Notes under the pieces: model-generated
Databases searched by the model: none
Told to the model about the DNA's origin: nothing
What the model saw: only the letters and a program-made list of their open reading frames with translations
Assembly (NCBI GenBank): GCA_965217135.1
Contig: OZ244249.1
Location: 310,001 to 374,000 of the forward strand
Length of the DNA stretch: 64,000 bases
Source of the DNA: HXMU1420-2 sp017643305
GTDB taxonomy: Bacteria > Pseudomonadota > Alphaproteobacteria > Rhodobacterales > Rhodobacteraceae
Reading direction: 5' to 3'
Shown here: one piece after another, positions 49,936 through 58,986 of the stretch
Numbering within the stretch: position 1 is the first letter of the stretch
Layout of the letters: the number at the start of each line of letters is the position of its first letter
Position numbers and translations under genes: made by a program

Positions 49936-51183
49936 TTACAGCGTGATCCGGCGGTCCGATGGGACCAGCGCATTGATTTGGGCGATGTGATCGGGCAGGC
50001 AACGGGTCAGGAAATCATACCGTTCCACAACGCTGGCACGGGCGGCTGGGCCCAGATGCATATAGCCGCCGGGGTTGGCCAGCACATCCACCACCTGATC
50101 TGCCAGCGCCTTATAATCGAAGAAATCCACCAGCAGGCCGGTTTCGCCGTGGGTGACTGCCTCGCGCACTGGGGGCACGTCGGAGCTGACGATGGTCGCC
50201 TGCATTGACATCGCCTCCAGCAGCGACCAGCTGAGCACGAAGGGCATGGTCAGGTAGATGTGGCATTTGCTGAGACAGATGACATCGCGGAATTTGGCAT
50301 AGGGCACATGGCCCAGGAAATGCACGCGATCCCAGTCGATCAGATGGCCGACCTCTTCTTCCATCTCGCCGCGCAGGCCGCCGGGATGGCCGCTTTTCTT
50401 GCCATAAGACACCTCGTTGCCGCCCAGGATCAGCACCCGCGCGTTGGGGCGCTGTTTCTGTATCTCGGGCAGGGCGCGCATGAAGATATGGAAACCACGC
50501 GTCTGTTCCATGTTCCGGGCGATATAGGTGAAAATTTCGTCCTGTCGGGTCAGGTCGCGGCCCAGCCGTCCCAGCCCCAGTTTGACCCGTTTGTTTGGCT
50601 TTAACCGGTCGGTGCGAATTCCGTCATGGCAGACATGCAACTTGTCATGGAACGAGGCCGGGAATGTATCGCGCTGCCAATGGGTGGGCGCAATGCCCTG
50701 GTCGACCATCTGTATATTGGCAAAAGGCACCGCATTACGGGCATGCAGCAGAAAGGGCGTATGTTCGGATAATTCTTCTGCGGGATCAAAACCCACCGGC
50801 CCGCCTTGCACCAAGTAGAAGTACTCAAAAAAACCCAGAATGGGCACATCCGGCCAGATCTGTTTGAAAAACAGCAATTCGCCCCAGCCGGTATGGCCCA
50901 GCACGATATCGGGTTTGAAACCCTGGTCCTGTTCCAGCTTGCGCGCGGCCATGGCGGCGGCAAAGCCTGATCCGGTGGCTTCTTCCCAGACCTTGGACAG
51001 GCCATAGGCATCCTGCGCAGGCACGTGATGTGGACGGTAGCGCACGGTTTTTACACCGGGGATTACCGGGGACTCTTTGCGCTGGGTCAGAAAGACCAGT
51101 TCATGTCCGCCTTGCGCGCCCAGCCATTGGGCCATTTCCCGGTATTGTCCGGGCATGTTCTGGTGAACAAACAGGATTTTCAT
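49936..51183 (-). CDS. Glycosyltransferase family 4 protein
   Basis: The 415-residue GT-B glycosyltransferase begins ILFVHQNMPGQYREMAQWL. The acceptor half holds HTGWGELLFFKQIWPDVP, and the donor-binding half has VLILGGNEVSYG and the SWSLLEAMSMQATIVSSDVPPVRE block containing the conserved Glu. It transfers a sugar from a nucleotide donor, probably onto a capsule, O-antigen or exopolysaccharide. It is the last gene after rfbCBDA, so dTDP-rhamnose is a plausible donor. No membrane segment. Confidence 0.88.
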   Translation of the reverse strand: MKILFVHQNMPGQYREMAQWLGAQGGHELVFLTQRKESPVIPGVKTVRYRPHHVPAQDAYGLSKVWEEATGSGFAAAMAARKLEQDQGFKPDIVLGHTGWGELLFFKQIWPDVPILGFFEYFYLVQGGPVGFDPAEELSEHTPFLLHARNAVPFANIQMVDQGIAPTHWQRDTFPASFHDKLHVCHDGIRTDRLKPNKRVKLGLGRLGRDLTRQDEIFTYIARNMEQTRGFHIFMRALPEIQKQRPNARVLILGGNEVSYGKKSGHPGGLRGEMEEEVGHLIDWDRVHFLGHVPYAKFRDVICLSKCHIYLTMPFVLSWSLLEAMSMQATIVSSDVPPVREAVTHGETGLLVDFFDYKALADQVVDVLANPGGYMHLGPAARASVVERYDFLTRCLPDHIAQINALVPSDRRITL

Positions 51184-51203
51184 GACCGTACCGGACCCGC
51201 AGC

Positions 51204-52070
51204 TTACTTCAACAGTCCGGTGAGATACCTTCCATATTTGTTTTTGGCAAACATGGTGGCGCGTTTTTCCAGTTGGTCTGCGGTAATCCAGCCGAGTTCG
51301 AATGCGATCTCTTCAGGGCAGCCGGTTTGAAGGCCCTGCCGGTCCTGCAGGGTGCGCACGAAGTTGCCTGCGTCCAGCAGGCTGGCATGGGTGCCCGTAT
51401 CCAGCCAGGCATAGCCGCGGCCCATGGTTTCCACGCTCAGCGTGCCTTCGGCGAGGTACATTTCCAGCAGCGTCACGATCTCCAGCTCGCCGCGCGCTGA
51501 CGGTTGCACCTGTTTGGCGCGTTCCGGAGCCTGTCCGTCGAGGAAGTAGAGCCCGGTTACCGCGTAGTTCGAAGGTGCCACTTTGGGCTTTTCGATGATG
51601 GCGCGTACGTTGCCGTCGGCATCAAAGTCGACCACGCCGTAGCGTTCCGGATCGGCCACATGGTAGCCGAACACCGTGCCACCGGTTTCAGACGCGCCCG
51701 CCAGCAATTTTGGCAACCCGTGGCCAAAGAAGATATTGTCGCCGAGCACCAGCGCAGAAGGCGCGCCCGCCAGGAAGTCTTCGGCCAGGATATAGGCCTG
51801 CGCCAGCCCGTCCGGTGACGGTTGTTCGATATAGGTCAGGTGCAGGCCCCACTGGCTGCCATCGCCCAGCAGGCGCTGAAACTGAGCCTGATCTTCGGGC
51901 GTGGTGATCATCGCAACCTCGCGGATCCCTGCTAGCATCAGCACTGACAGGGGGTAATAGATCATCGGTTTGTCGTAGATCGGCAGCAGCTGCTTCGACA
52001 CGCCCATGGTGATTGGATAGAGCCGCGTGCCGGAGCCGCCGGCCAGGATAATGCCCTTGCGTTCAGTCAC
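51204..52070 (-). CDS. rfbA: Glucose-1-phosphate thymidylyltransferase
   Basis: The 288-residue enzyme makes dTDP-glucose, the first step of dTDP-L-rhamnose synthesis. The nucleotide-binding motif GGSGTRLYPITMGVSKQLLP and substrate motifs KPMIYYPLSVL and VLGDNIFFGHGL are present. The length is standard. It overlaps rfbD by four bases and precedes the glycosyltransferase gene. Confidence 0.95.
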   Translation of the reverse strand: MTERKGIILAGGSGTRLYPITMGVSKQLLPIYDKPMIYYPLSVLMLAGIREVAMITTPEDQAQFQRLLGDGSQWGLHLTYIEQPSPDGLAQAYILAEDFLAGAPSALVLGDNIFFGHGLPKLLAGASETGGTVFGYHVADPERYGVVDFDADGNVRAIIEKPKVAPSNYAVTGLYFLDGQAPERAKQVQPSARGELEIVTLLEMYLAEGTLSVETMGRGYAWLDTGTHASLLDAGNFVRTLQDRQGLQTGCPEEIAFELGWITADQLEKRATMFAKNKYGRYLTGLLK

Positions 52071-52912
52071 TTGAGCTCTCCCAGGTCTTGCAGGATTTGG
52101 TTCAGCCCGTCTTGCCAGTCTGGCTGTGCCACGCCAAAGGCCGCCGTGAAGCTGGCGCAGTCAAGACGGGAGTTCAGCGGGCGCGCGGCAGGGGTCGGGA
52201 AATCGGTGGTTTGGATGTCCACCACATCACAGTCTATGCCCGCCAGCCGGAAGATTTCGCGCGCGAAACCGGCCCAGGTTGTGTCTGGGCGAGCGGCAAA
52301 ATGGTAGGTGCCGGATTTGTCCGGATCGGCGATCAGCCCTGTAGCCGCCGCATGGCAGGCGCGGGCCAGATCACGCGCCGGGGTGGGCGCGCCATGCTGA
52401 TCGGCCACGATGGTCAGCGCATCGTGGTCCGGCCCCAGCCGCAGCATTGTCTTGACGAAGTTGTTGCCATGGGCCGACACGACCCAGCTGGTACGCAGGA
52501 TCGCATGCACCGCACCGCTGTTGGTGATGCCCTGTTCGCCCGCCAGCTTGGACCGGCCATAGGCGTTCAGCGGCGCGGTCGGCGCGTCCGGTGTCCAGGG
52601 GGCGGTGCCAGACCCGTCGAACACGTAGTCGGTGGAGACAGAGACCAGCGGAATACCCAGCACGGCACAGGTCCGGGCCATGGCGGTGGGAGCGTCGCCA
52701 TTGATGACGGTGGCTAGCGCCTCCTCCTCCGCCCGGTCAACGGCGGTATAGGCGGCAGCGTTTATCACGGCGGCAGGGGCATGGGCGCGGATCGCAGCGG
52801 CACAGGCCGCCGGGTCGCTCAGATCTGCGGCCGCCCGCCCAAGGCACAGCACATCCGGCAGGTTGGCCAGTTCCGTGGCCAGCTGGCCGGACGTGCCAAA
52901 AACCAAAATCAT
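52067..52912 (-). CDS. rfbD: dTDP-4-dehydrorhamnose reductase
   Basis: The 281-residue reductase forms dTDP-L-rhamnose in the last pathway step. It has the NADPH-binding GTSGQLATEL at the N-terminus and the catalytic Tyr-Lys pair in YGRSKLAGE, with STDYVFDGSG before it. I set the start at the ATG at 52912 because GTSGQL should lie at the N-terminus; a longer frame adds 26 unlike residues. It overlaps rfbB and rfbA by four bases each. Confidence 0.93.
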   Translation of the reverse strand: MILVFGTSGQLATELANLPDVLCLGRAAADLSDPAACAAAIRAHAPAAVINAAAYTAVDRAEEEALATVINGDAPTAMARTCAVLGIPLVSVSTDYVFDGSGTAPWTPDAPTAPLNAYGRSKLAGEQGITNSGAVHAILRTSWVVSAHGNNFVKTMLRLGPDHDALTIVADQHGAPTPARDLARACHAAATGLIADPDKSGTYHFAARPDTTWAGFAREIFRLAGIDCDVVDIQTTDFPTPAARPLNSRLDCASFTAAFGVAQPDWQDGLNQILQDLGELK

Positions 52913-53949
52913 GCGGATTTGCCCAGCCGTTCGCCCACGCCAGCGCGGCTGCGCAGCGCCTGCCACCAGCCTTGATTGTCCAGATACCACTGCACGGTCT
53001 TCTCCAGACCTTGCTCAATGGTCACTGATGGCCGCCAACCCAGTTCTTCCCGAATGCGGGTCGGGTCAATGGCATAGCGCATGTCGTGCCCGGGCCGGTC
53101 CGTCACGTATTCTATCTGATCGGCGTACGGTTTCGAGCCGGGACGCAGCCGGTCGAGGATGGCGCAGATCGTGGTCACCAGATCGATATTGCGACGCTCA
53201 TTCTCGCCACCCACGTTGTAACTGCGGCCCAGCTCACCTCGCTGCAGGATCGTCAGCAGCGCATCGGCATGGTCTTCGACATAGAGCCAGTCGCGTACCT
53301 GCGACCCCTGTCCGTAAACGGGGATTGGCCGGCCTTCCAACGCGTTCAGGATCACCACCGGGATCAGTTTTTCCGGGAACTGGTAGGGCCCGTAATTGTT
53401 GGAACAATTGCTGATCACCACTGGCAGGCCAAAGGTTTCGTGCCAGGCGCTGACAAGATGATCGCTGCCCGCCTTGGAGGCGGCATAGGGGCTGCGGGGG
53501 GCATAAGCCGTGTCTTCCGTGAACATGCCGGTTTCACCCAGCGTGCCATAGACCTCATCGGTGGAGATATGGTGAAACCGGAAGCCTTCAGGCCGCCCTT
53601 GCGCCATCCACCACGCGCGCGCCGCTTCAAGAAGCGTTGCAGTGCCCAGCACATTGGTGGTCACAAACGCATCCGGCCCGTCAATCGAGCGGTCCACATG
53701 GCTTTCGGCGGCCAGATGCATGATTGCGTCCGGGGCAAAGCCGGCAATCGCAGCATCCATCGCCGCCCGGTCCCGGATATCCGCTTCAAGGAAGCTGTAA
53801 AGCGGGCTGTCCGCCACGCTGGCCACGTTGTCCAGACAGGCGGCATAGCTCAGTATATCGAGGTTCAGCACCTCGTGTCCCGCTGCAATCGCCTGCCGCA
53901 CAACAGCCGATCCGATAAACCCGGCCCCGCCGGTGACAAGGACGCGCAT
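52909..53949 (-). CDS. rfbB: dTDP-glucose 4,6-dehydratase
   Basis: The 346-residue SDR enzyme converts dTDP-glucose to the 4-keto-6-deoxy sugar. It has NAD-binding TGGAGFIGSAVVR, the HLAAESHVDRSIDGP motif and catalytic YAPRSPYAASKAGSDHL with Tyr and Lys. STDEVYGTLG holds the Asp-Glu pair of dehydratases. The start ATG at 53949 follows AAGGG; a GTG five codons earlier is an alternative. It lies two bases from the rfbC stop. Confidence 0.95.
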   Translation of the reverse strand: MRVLVTGGAGFIGSAVVRQAIAAGHEVLNLDILSYAACLDNVASVADSPLYSFLEADIRDRAAMDAAIAGFAPDAIMHLAAESHVDRSIDGPDAFVTTNVLGTATLLEAARAWWMAQGRPEGFRFHHISTDEVYGTLGETGMFTEDTAYAPRSPYAASKAGSDHLVSAWHETFGLPVVISNCSNNYGPYQFPEKLIPVVILNALEGRPIPVYGQGSQVRDWLYVEDHADALLTILQRGELGRSYNVGGENERRNIDLVTTICAILDRLRPGSKPYADQIEYVTDRPGHDMRYAIDPTRIREELGWRPSVTIEQGLEKTVQWYLDNQGWWQALRSRAGVGERLGKSA

Positions 53950-53951
53950 TC

Positions 53952-54512
53952 TTACCCTTTCCACTCAAACGGGCTGTCAAACTCTGCCAGGCTGCCTGCT
54001 TCGGAATCTTTGCCGGATAGGATCGCCTCCCCTGTCAGGCCCCAGTCAATCCCGATATCTGCATCGTCAAACCTGATCGCGCCTTCACACTCGGGCGCGT
54101 AATAATCCGAGCATTTATAGATGATCTCGGTATCGGGCGCGCGGGTGGCAAACCCATGAGCAAAGCCCCCCGGGATCAGCAACTGCTTGCCATTCTCCGC
54201 GCTCAGCTCCACCCCGGCCCATTGCCCGTAGGTCGGGCTGCCCTTGCGGATATCCACCGCCACGTCAAACAGCACCCCGCGCCCGCAGCGCACCAGCTTA
54301 GCCTGCGCATGCGGCGGCGCCTGAAAATGCAGCCCCCGCACCGTGTTTGCCGCCGCAGAAAGCGAATGGTTGTCCTGGACAAAATCCACATCAAACCCCG
54401 CTTCCACTATCCGCGCGCGGTTCCAGCTCTCGGAAAAATAGCCCCGCGCATCACCAAAACGCGCAGGAGTCAAAACACAAAGACCTGGCAGTCCTAATGG
54501 GTCAATTTGCAT
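53952..54512 (-). CDS. rfbC: dTDP-4-dehydrorhamnose 3,5-epimerase
   Basis: This 186-residue cupin-fold epimerase is the third rhamnose enzyme. RFGDARGYFSESWNRA, NTVRGLHFQAPPHAQAKLVR (catalytic His region) and GGFAHGFATRAPDTEIIYK are diagnostic. It is the first gene of the minus-strand operon rfbCBDA-GT4, so its promoter lies in 54513-54720. Confidence 0.95.
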   Translation of the reverse strand: MQIDPLGLPGLCVLTPARFGDARGYFSESWNRARIVEAGFDVDFVQDNHSLSAAANTVRGLHFQAPPHAQAKLVRCGRGVLFDVAVDIRKGSPTYGQWAGVELSAENGKQLLIPGGFAHGFATRAPDTEIIYKCSDYYAPECEGAIRFDDADIGIDWGLTGEAILSGKDSEAGSLAEFDSPFEWKG

Positions 54513-55152
54513 AGCGGTACCTGTCAGCGCTGTGCGCCGGAGTGCTCAAAACATGTCTGGGCACTGATACCGGGAAATGCGCAGCGATGCCACGGGTCAA
54601 TTGCCCGCCCGGCGCACCATGCATGTGCCATCAGAGGGGCCGCATAAACCAAAGGTTAGGTTGAATTGGCGTTTGGCCATCTCCGCAGGACGTTGATCGC
54701 ACCTGCTCGGCGTTAAGATGGGGGAGGAGGCGGCAGTGGCGGTGACCTCGGATACAGGCGATACCGCTGATGAAGGGGGTTTGAACGCGCTGTGTGACTG
54801 GCACACGATCGGGTCGATTATCCGTCTTGCGGGTTTACAGGTGCCGTTCTCCAAGGCCAATCCGCCGCTGGGCGCGGGTCAATTTAGAAGGCATGATCAA
54901 CATTCTGGAAGACGCCCCGATCAGGGTACATCTGGGTTAGCATGCTGTGTTCCCGGTCAAGGATGGGGTCGCATGGACGCTTGAGGCGGAAGTGTGGCTG
55001 GAGGTCCGGTGGATTTCACGCGCGAAGCCTCGGAGATGGTCTTATCGACCCAAGCATCTCTTAACACTTTATTGACACCCCGTCCGGCTCGTTGGGAATT
55101 GGTTGATCGACCCGGTGCAAGGTCGCTGCGACCGATCGAACTGGGAGCCCCT
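54513..55152. other. 640-base stretch without a supportable gene
   Basis: It must hold the rfbC promoter (minus) and the DUF2793 gene promoter (plus). A TTGACA at 55072-55077 could be a -35 box but has no convincing -10. Short frames on both strands around 54600-54980 lack ribosome sites and known families. A coding-like run on the plus strand from about 54870 is broken by a TAG and may be decayed sequence. Confidence 0.4.
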
Positions 55153-56538
55153 ATGTCGCAAACTTCTCCGACCCTGTCCTTGCCTTATCTGCAGCCATCA
55201 CAGGCGCAGAAACACGTCACGCATAACGAAGCGCTGGAAATACTTGACCTTGTCGTGCAGCTGCGCGTGCAGAGCTTTGACGACACCGATCCGCCCGCAG
55301 CACCAGTGGAGGGTCACGTGTATGTGCCTGCCAGCGGGGCTACCGGTGCCTGGGCTGGGCATGACGGTGAACTGGCTGTCTGGCGCGATGGGATCTGGCA
55401 ATTTCTGGCTGCGCAAACTGGCTGGCGGGCCTGGGACATGGCCAGCGAGGCGCTCCGGGTTTGGACGGGATCCACCTGGGCCGCCCCCGTGGCGGCGACC
55501 GAAAATCTGGACGGTTTGGGTGTGGGCACATCTGCTGATGCCACGAACGTTCTGGCTGTTGCCGGCCCGACGACGCTGCTCAGCCACTCTGGCGCGGGAC
55601 ATCAGCTGAAAATCAACAAGGCGGCGGATGGACAGACCGCGTCGCTGCTGTTCCATTACAACTGGTCCGGACACGCAGAAATGGGGTTGGCCGGAACCAC
55701 GGATTTTTCCATCAAGGTATCGCCCGATGGATCGGCCTGGGCCAGCGCGATGGTGCTGGATGCGGGCACCGGGCAGGCGGGGTTTGGGGCTGGTGTTCCG
55801 CTGGCGCGTGTGCATGCGCGCGAAACAGCCGATGAAGTCGTAATGCGGGTGGAGGCCAGCGATGTGGGCTATTCCGCTGCTGCGCTGGAGGTTGTGACCG
55901 ACCGGTCCGCCAACGCGGCGTTCGACTTTGCGCGGTTCGCGTCCAATGGGGGCCTCGATGCCGCATTTGTGTTTGGGGGGGACGGCAATGGCAGCTGCGA
56001 TGGAAGCTGGTCGGGGGGCGGTGCGGATTACGCAGAGTATTTCGAATGGGCCGATGGCAACCCTGCAGGTGAAGACCGCCGGGGTTTGAGCGTTGTGCTG
56101 GATGGCGACAAGATCTGTCCGGCAGAGGATGGCGAGGCGCCGATTGGGGTGATTTCGGGCATGCCGTCGATTATCGGGGACGCCGATGTCGGGCGGTGGA
56201 AGGGCAAATACCTGCGTGATGCGTTTGGATCCTATATCACCGAAACTGTGACGCTGGTGGAATGGCAGGCGGAGGATGTGGCCCTGTCCTTTGTCGAGCC
56301 GGAGTTGCCTTTGGACTTGGACGTGCCAGCGCACGCGCAGCGCCGCGGTGTGAGGCGCCGGGTGCAGAACCCGGAATATTTGGAAGGCATTGCCAACATC
56401 CCAAGGGCGGAGCGGGCCGAATGGGCTGTTGTCGGGTTGATGGGCAAGCTGCGCGTCCGGTCCGGACAGCCGGCAGGCGACCGGTGGCTGCGCATTCGGC
56501 GTGTGGCAGACACGGTAGAGGAATGGCTGGTGCGCTGA
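55153..56538 (+). CDS. DUF2793 protein with Peptidase_G2-like C-terminal domain (fibre-like)
   Basis: In this 461-residue protein, residues 1-100 match DUF2793 (LPYLQPSQAQKHVTHNEAL, then VYVPASGATGAWAGHDGELA), a domain of phage tail and gene transfer agent spike proteins. A beta-rich middle follows. Residues from about 290 resemble the autocleaving Peptidase_G2 domain of tail fibres (GADYAEYFEWADGNP, IGVISGMPSIIGD, GKYLRDAFGSYI). GGGAG precedes the ATG at 55153. No other phage gene is near, so it may be a detached spike gene of a gene transfer agent or a phage remnant. Confidence 0.75.
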   Translation: MSQTSPTLSLPYLQPSQAQKHVTHNEALEILDLVVQLRVQSFDDTDPPAAPVEGHVYVPASGATGAWAGHDGELAVWRDGIWQFLAAQTGWRAWDMASEALRVWTGSTWAAPVAATENLDGLGVGTSADATNVLAVAGPTTLLSHSGAGHQLKINKAADGQTASLLFHYNWSGHAEMGLAGTTDFSIKVSPDGSAWASAMVLDAGTGQAGFGAGVPLARVHARETADEVVMRVEASDVGYSAAALEVVTDRSANAAFDFARFASNGGLDAAFVFGGDGNGSCDGSWSGGGADYAEYFEWADGNPAGEDRRGLSVVLDGDKICPAEDGEAPIGVISGMPSIIGDADVGRWKGKYLRDAFGSYITETVTLVEWQAEDVALSFVEPELPLDLDVPAHAQRRGVRRRVQNPEYLEGIANIPRAERAEWAVVGLMGKLRVRSGQPAGDRWLRIRRVADTVEEWLVR

Positions 56539-56549
56539 CATCTGCGGGC

Positions 56550-56596
56550 GCGGAAATTTTTCAGAAAAGTTTCCGCCCCGTTTTCCTTGAAAACGG
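56550..56596. terminator. Tandem hairpins between convergent genes
   Basis: GCGGAAATTTTT pairs with AAAAGTTTCCGC (56550-56561/56565-56576, CAG loop, one wobble). A second stem CCGTTTT/AAAACGG (56578-56584/56590-56596) follows at once. They sit between the DUF2793 gene and the minus-strand glycosyltransferase remnant. The first is related to the palindrome at 26057-26079. Confidence 0.6.
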
Positions 56597-56636
56597 CGTG
56601 TGACGTGAAGGGTGGGGTTTGTTGGAGATGGTCCGG

Positions 56637-57032
56637 TCAGGTGCGACCGAGTAGGGCGCGCACCTCGTCGCAGTCCTGCCATTGCACACTGACGGCAGGG
56701 TCATAGATCTGGTCCTGCCCGCTGGCGGTGAGCGCGACATAGCGGTGGTATTCTTCGGCATTGTTGTAATACTGGCCGCGGGCAATTTCGCGGTGGGCCT
56801 TTGCAGCGAAATCCGCGTGGTATTTGAAATGCGCAAAAAACAGCGTGTCACGGGCCAGCCGGACATCGCTGGCGTAATGCAGGCTGGTGGAAAGCTGCAT
56901 CCAGGGTTTGTAGCGCAGCACTGGCACTTTCTGCGCCACGAACAGTTCTGGCCGCGCGCCCGGCATCAGCCGGTGGCGTACCGCGCTGGTCCATGTGGTG
57001 GCGTTGTCATAGGGGCCGGAGGATGGGCACAA
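56637..57032 (-). pseudogene. 5'-truncated glycosyltransferase remnant
   Basis: The frame encodes only the last part of a GT2-like glycosyltransferase. From SGPYDNATTWTSAVRHRL to its end it is clearly similar to the 3' part of the gene ending at 59863 (GRGPYSNARTWTSALRHRL), including FAHFKYHADF and NNAEEYHRY blocks. The catalytic N-terminal domain is missing. The similarity stops near 57018, where a plus-strand fragment begins, marking a rearrangement. The ATG offered by the frame has no ribosome site. Confidence 0.75.
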
Positions 57033-57381
57033 CTCCGCGATCCTGCCTGTGCTCTATGCGCGTGGACGTCTGCGTGAAACGGTGCAAGTGCTCGAATCGC
57101 TGGTGGAGCCCCGCGAGCATTGGGTGGTTACCCCCGCTGTTGCCTGGGTCGCGCGGGATGCAGTGACCAATGACCGGTTGCCTCTCTGGGCGCGAAACAA
57201 ATTGCTGTCTGTCTTCGCGGAGTTTGTGTCGAAGCAGGCCGGGTCCTATTGGAACCGTAGTGCCTGCGCCGCCCTGACCAGCGCCGCTGCGTTTGTGGCG
57301 GTCGAACGGGACAGACTGCCGGAGAAGTTGGAAAAAACTGTGACCCGCGCGGTGCTGCGCGCCTACGGCCTGTCGCGGTAG
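57022..57381 (+). pseudogene. 5'-truncated fragment of an unknown protein
   Basis: A coding-like frame begins at the breakpoint with no start and runs through LRETVQVLESLVEPREHWVV and SYWNRSACAALTSAAAFVAV to a TAG at 57379-57381. The first ATG (57049) has no ribosome binding site. It appears to be the C-terminal 110 or so residues of a protein whose 5' part was lost in the event that truncated the neighbouring glycosyltransferase. No family recognised. Confidence 0.55.
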
Positions 57382-57408
57382 TTCTGGTAGCAGGTTGGGG
57401 ACGCGCCT

Positions 57409-58986
57409 TTGCCCGCAGATCTTGAGACAGCCCAAGCTGCGTTCCGCGCGGTGGAGTCTGGGCTGGACGGGACAGAAGGAACCGCCGAGGCGGCGCATCA
57501 GGCGTTGCAGTGGTTCGCCCGTCACGCTTGTGCTGATGTCCCACGTGTCCGGCGGGAGCTGTTTGGCCCAGCGGGTGTGCCGGGCGATGCGGTTGATCCG
57601 GTGGCCCTATCCATCGCCAGCCCGGGCGGAGGCGAAGCCGCGATCTGCGCCATGGCCTTTCCGGGGGCAGGGGAGATGTCGGATGACATGGCCCGGACAT
57701 GCGCGCAGGCGATGCCGCAGTTCTATGACATGGTGCAGCCGGATGCGAAGGCAGAGGTGCATCGGCGCGCAGTGGCTGCCGCGTTGCGCCTGACCCAGGA
57801 GGGTTGGGACGCGGAAATATTGGCCGCGCTGAACCGCGACTGCGCTTGCCTGATGACGCCGGAAACCCGGTTCAGCGGGCTGGCGATTGCTTTGGGTATT
57901 ATGGCTGCCTTGGATGGTGACGCAGGGCAGGCGGCGTTTTCCATGGTTCAGAAGATGGTTATGACCGTGCGTGACGAACACCGCGCGTCGCTGGCCGCCA
58001 GCCCTGCCGTCGAGGCCGCACTGCAAACGCTGGCCACCCATGCAGACGCGACGCCAATGCGCCACTTGTTGCCCGATATTCCCTTGGCCCCTGTCGCGCT
58101 GCAAAATCCGCTGCCGGCCACGCCGCTGTTCAACACGCTGGTCACTGTGTTTTCCTGTCGCGCGCATCTAGAAACGCGGATTCCGGCCATGCGGGCGGCA
58201 TGGTTGCGGGATCTGGCGGCGCTGGGCATTCCCTATGTGGTGATCGTGGGGGATGGTGACGGCACGCTGGATGGTGACGTTCTGGCTGTGGATGCGCCCG
58301 ACGATTATGAAGGTCTGCCGCAGAAAACGCTGGCCACGATCCGCTGGGTGCACGACCAGACTAGCTATACCCATATGTTCAAGGTGGATGATGACTGTTT
58401 CCTCAACGCCGCCGGGCTGTTTGGCGATTACAGCTATCGCAAGTCCGACTATTACGGCCGCCCGCTGACGCGCGGGGTTGGGCAGACTGACCGCGTCTGG
58501 CACATCCCCAAGGCCACCACCGACCGCGGGCGCAGTGAGCTGGACAAATCGCCGGAACCGTCAACCTATGCCGATGGCGGGTCAGGCTATGCGCTTTCCT
58601 GGCGGGGCATGGCATGCGCCTTGCGCGCGGTGCAAAGCCCGGCGGGTCAGCTGCTGCAACAGGTGTCTTTCATGGAAGACAAGCTGTTGGGCGATTTGCT
58701 GAGCCTGAAGGGTATCGCCGTTGAAAATGCGGGTTATCATGTGTCGGTGCGCCGCCGCATGGCGCATGGCGGGCGGCCGGTTTCTTTGTGGGTGAACGGG
58801 CTTGATGCCAGCGCGGCGGCCCCGGTGAAGCTGGTGCATATGGATACGCATGAAGGGCAGGACACCGCGCGCGCGGTTGCAGGCCCCGATACTGACGCCA
58901 TCCAAGATCTGGCCCAGCTACCAATCCGTACGACTGGGGTACCAGACCAACACGCTGGAGCTGGTTGGTTCGGCCACCCGGCTTGA
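57409..58986 (+). CDS. Galactosyltransferase-like glycosyltransferase, probably frameshifted at its 3' end
   Basis: The frame encodes 525 residues. About 250 helical residues of unknown type are followed by a GT-A domain resembling family 31 galactosyltransferases: MRAAWLRDLAALGIPYVVIVGD, and a metal-binding Asp-rich MFKVDDDCFLN near residue 328, then DGGSGYALSWRG and MEDKLLGDLL. GGGGA lies seven bases before the TTG start. The last 20 residues (after AIQDLAQLP) look unlike protein coding, while the +1 frame picks up coding character at the same point. The gene may once have continued into the GT2 gene downstream. Confidence 0.65.
   Translation: MPADLETAQAAFRAVESGLDGTEGTAEAAHQALQWFARHACADVPRVRRELFGPAGVPGDAVDPVALSIASPGGGEAAICAMAFPGAGEMSDDMARTCAQAMPQFYDMVQPDAKAEVHRRAVAAALRLTQEGWDAEILAALNRDCACLMTPETRFSGLAIALGIMAALDGDAGQAAFSMVQKMVMTVRDEHRASLAASPAVEAALQTLATHADATPMRHLLPDIPLAPVALQNPLPATPLFNTLVTVFSCRAHLETRIPAMRAAWLRDLAALGIPYVVIVGDGDGTLDGDVLAVDAPDDYEGLPQKTLATIRWVHDQTSYTHMFKVDDDCFLNAAGLFGDYSYRKSDYYGRPLTRGVGQTDRVWHIPKATTDRGRSELDKSPEPSTYADGGSGYALSWRGMACALRAVQSPAGQLLQQVSFMEDKLLGDLLSLKGIAVENAGYHVSVRRRMAHGGRPVSLWVNGLDASAAAPVKLVHMDTHEGQDTARAVAGPDTDAIQDLAQLPIRTTGVPDQHAGAGWFGHPA

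Noticed and set aside
54597..54984. Overlapping short frames on both strands upstream of the DUF2793 gene
   Set aside because: Neither has a ribosome site or family; the two overlap in opposite directions.
55198..56682. 494-codon open frame opposite the DUF2793 gene
   Set aside because: Antisense shadow; the plus-strand gene has recognisable domains and a ribosome site.
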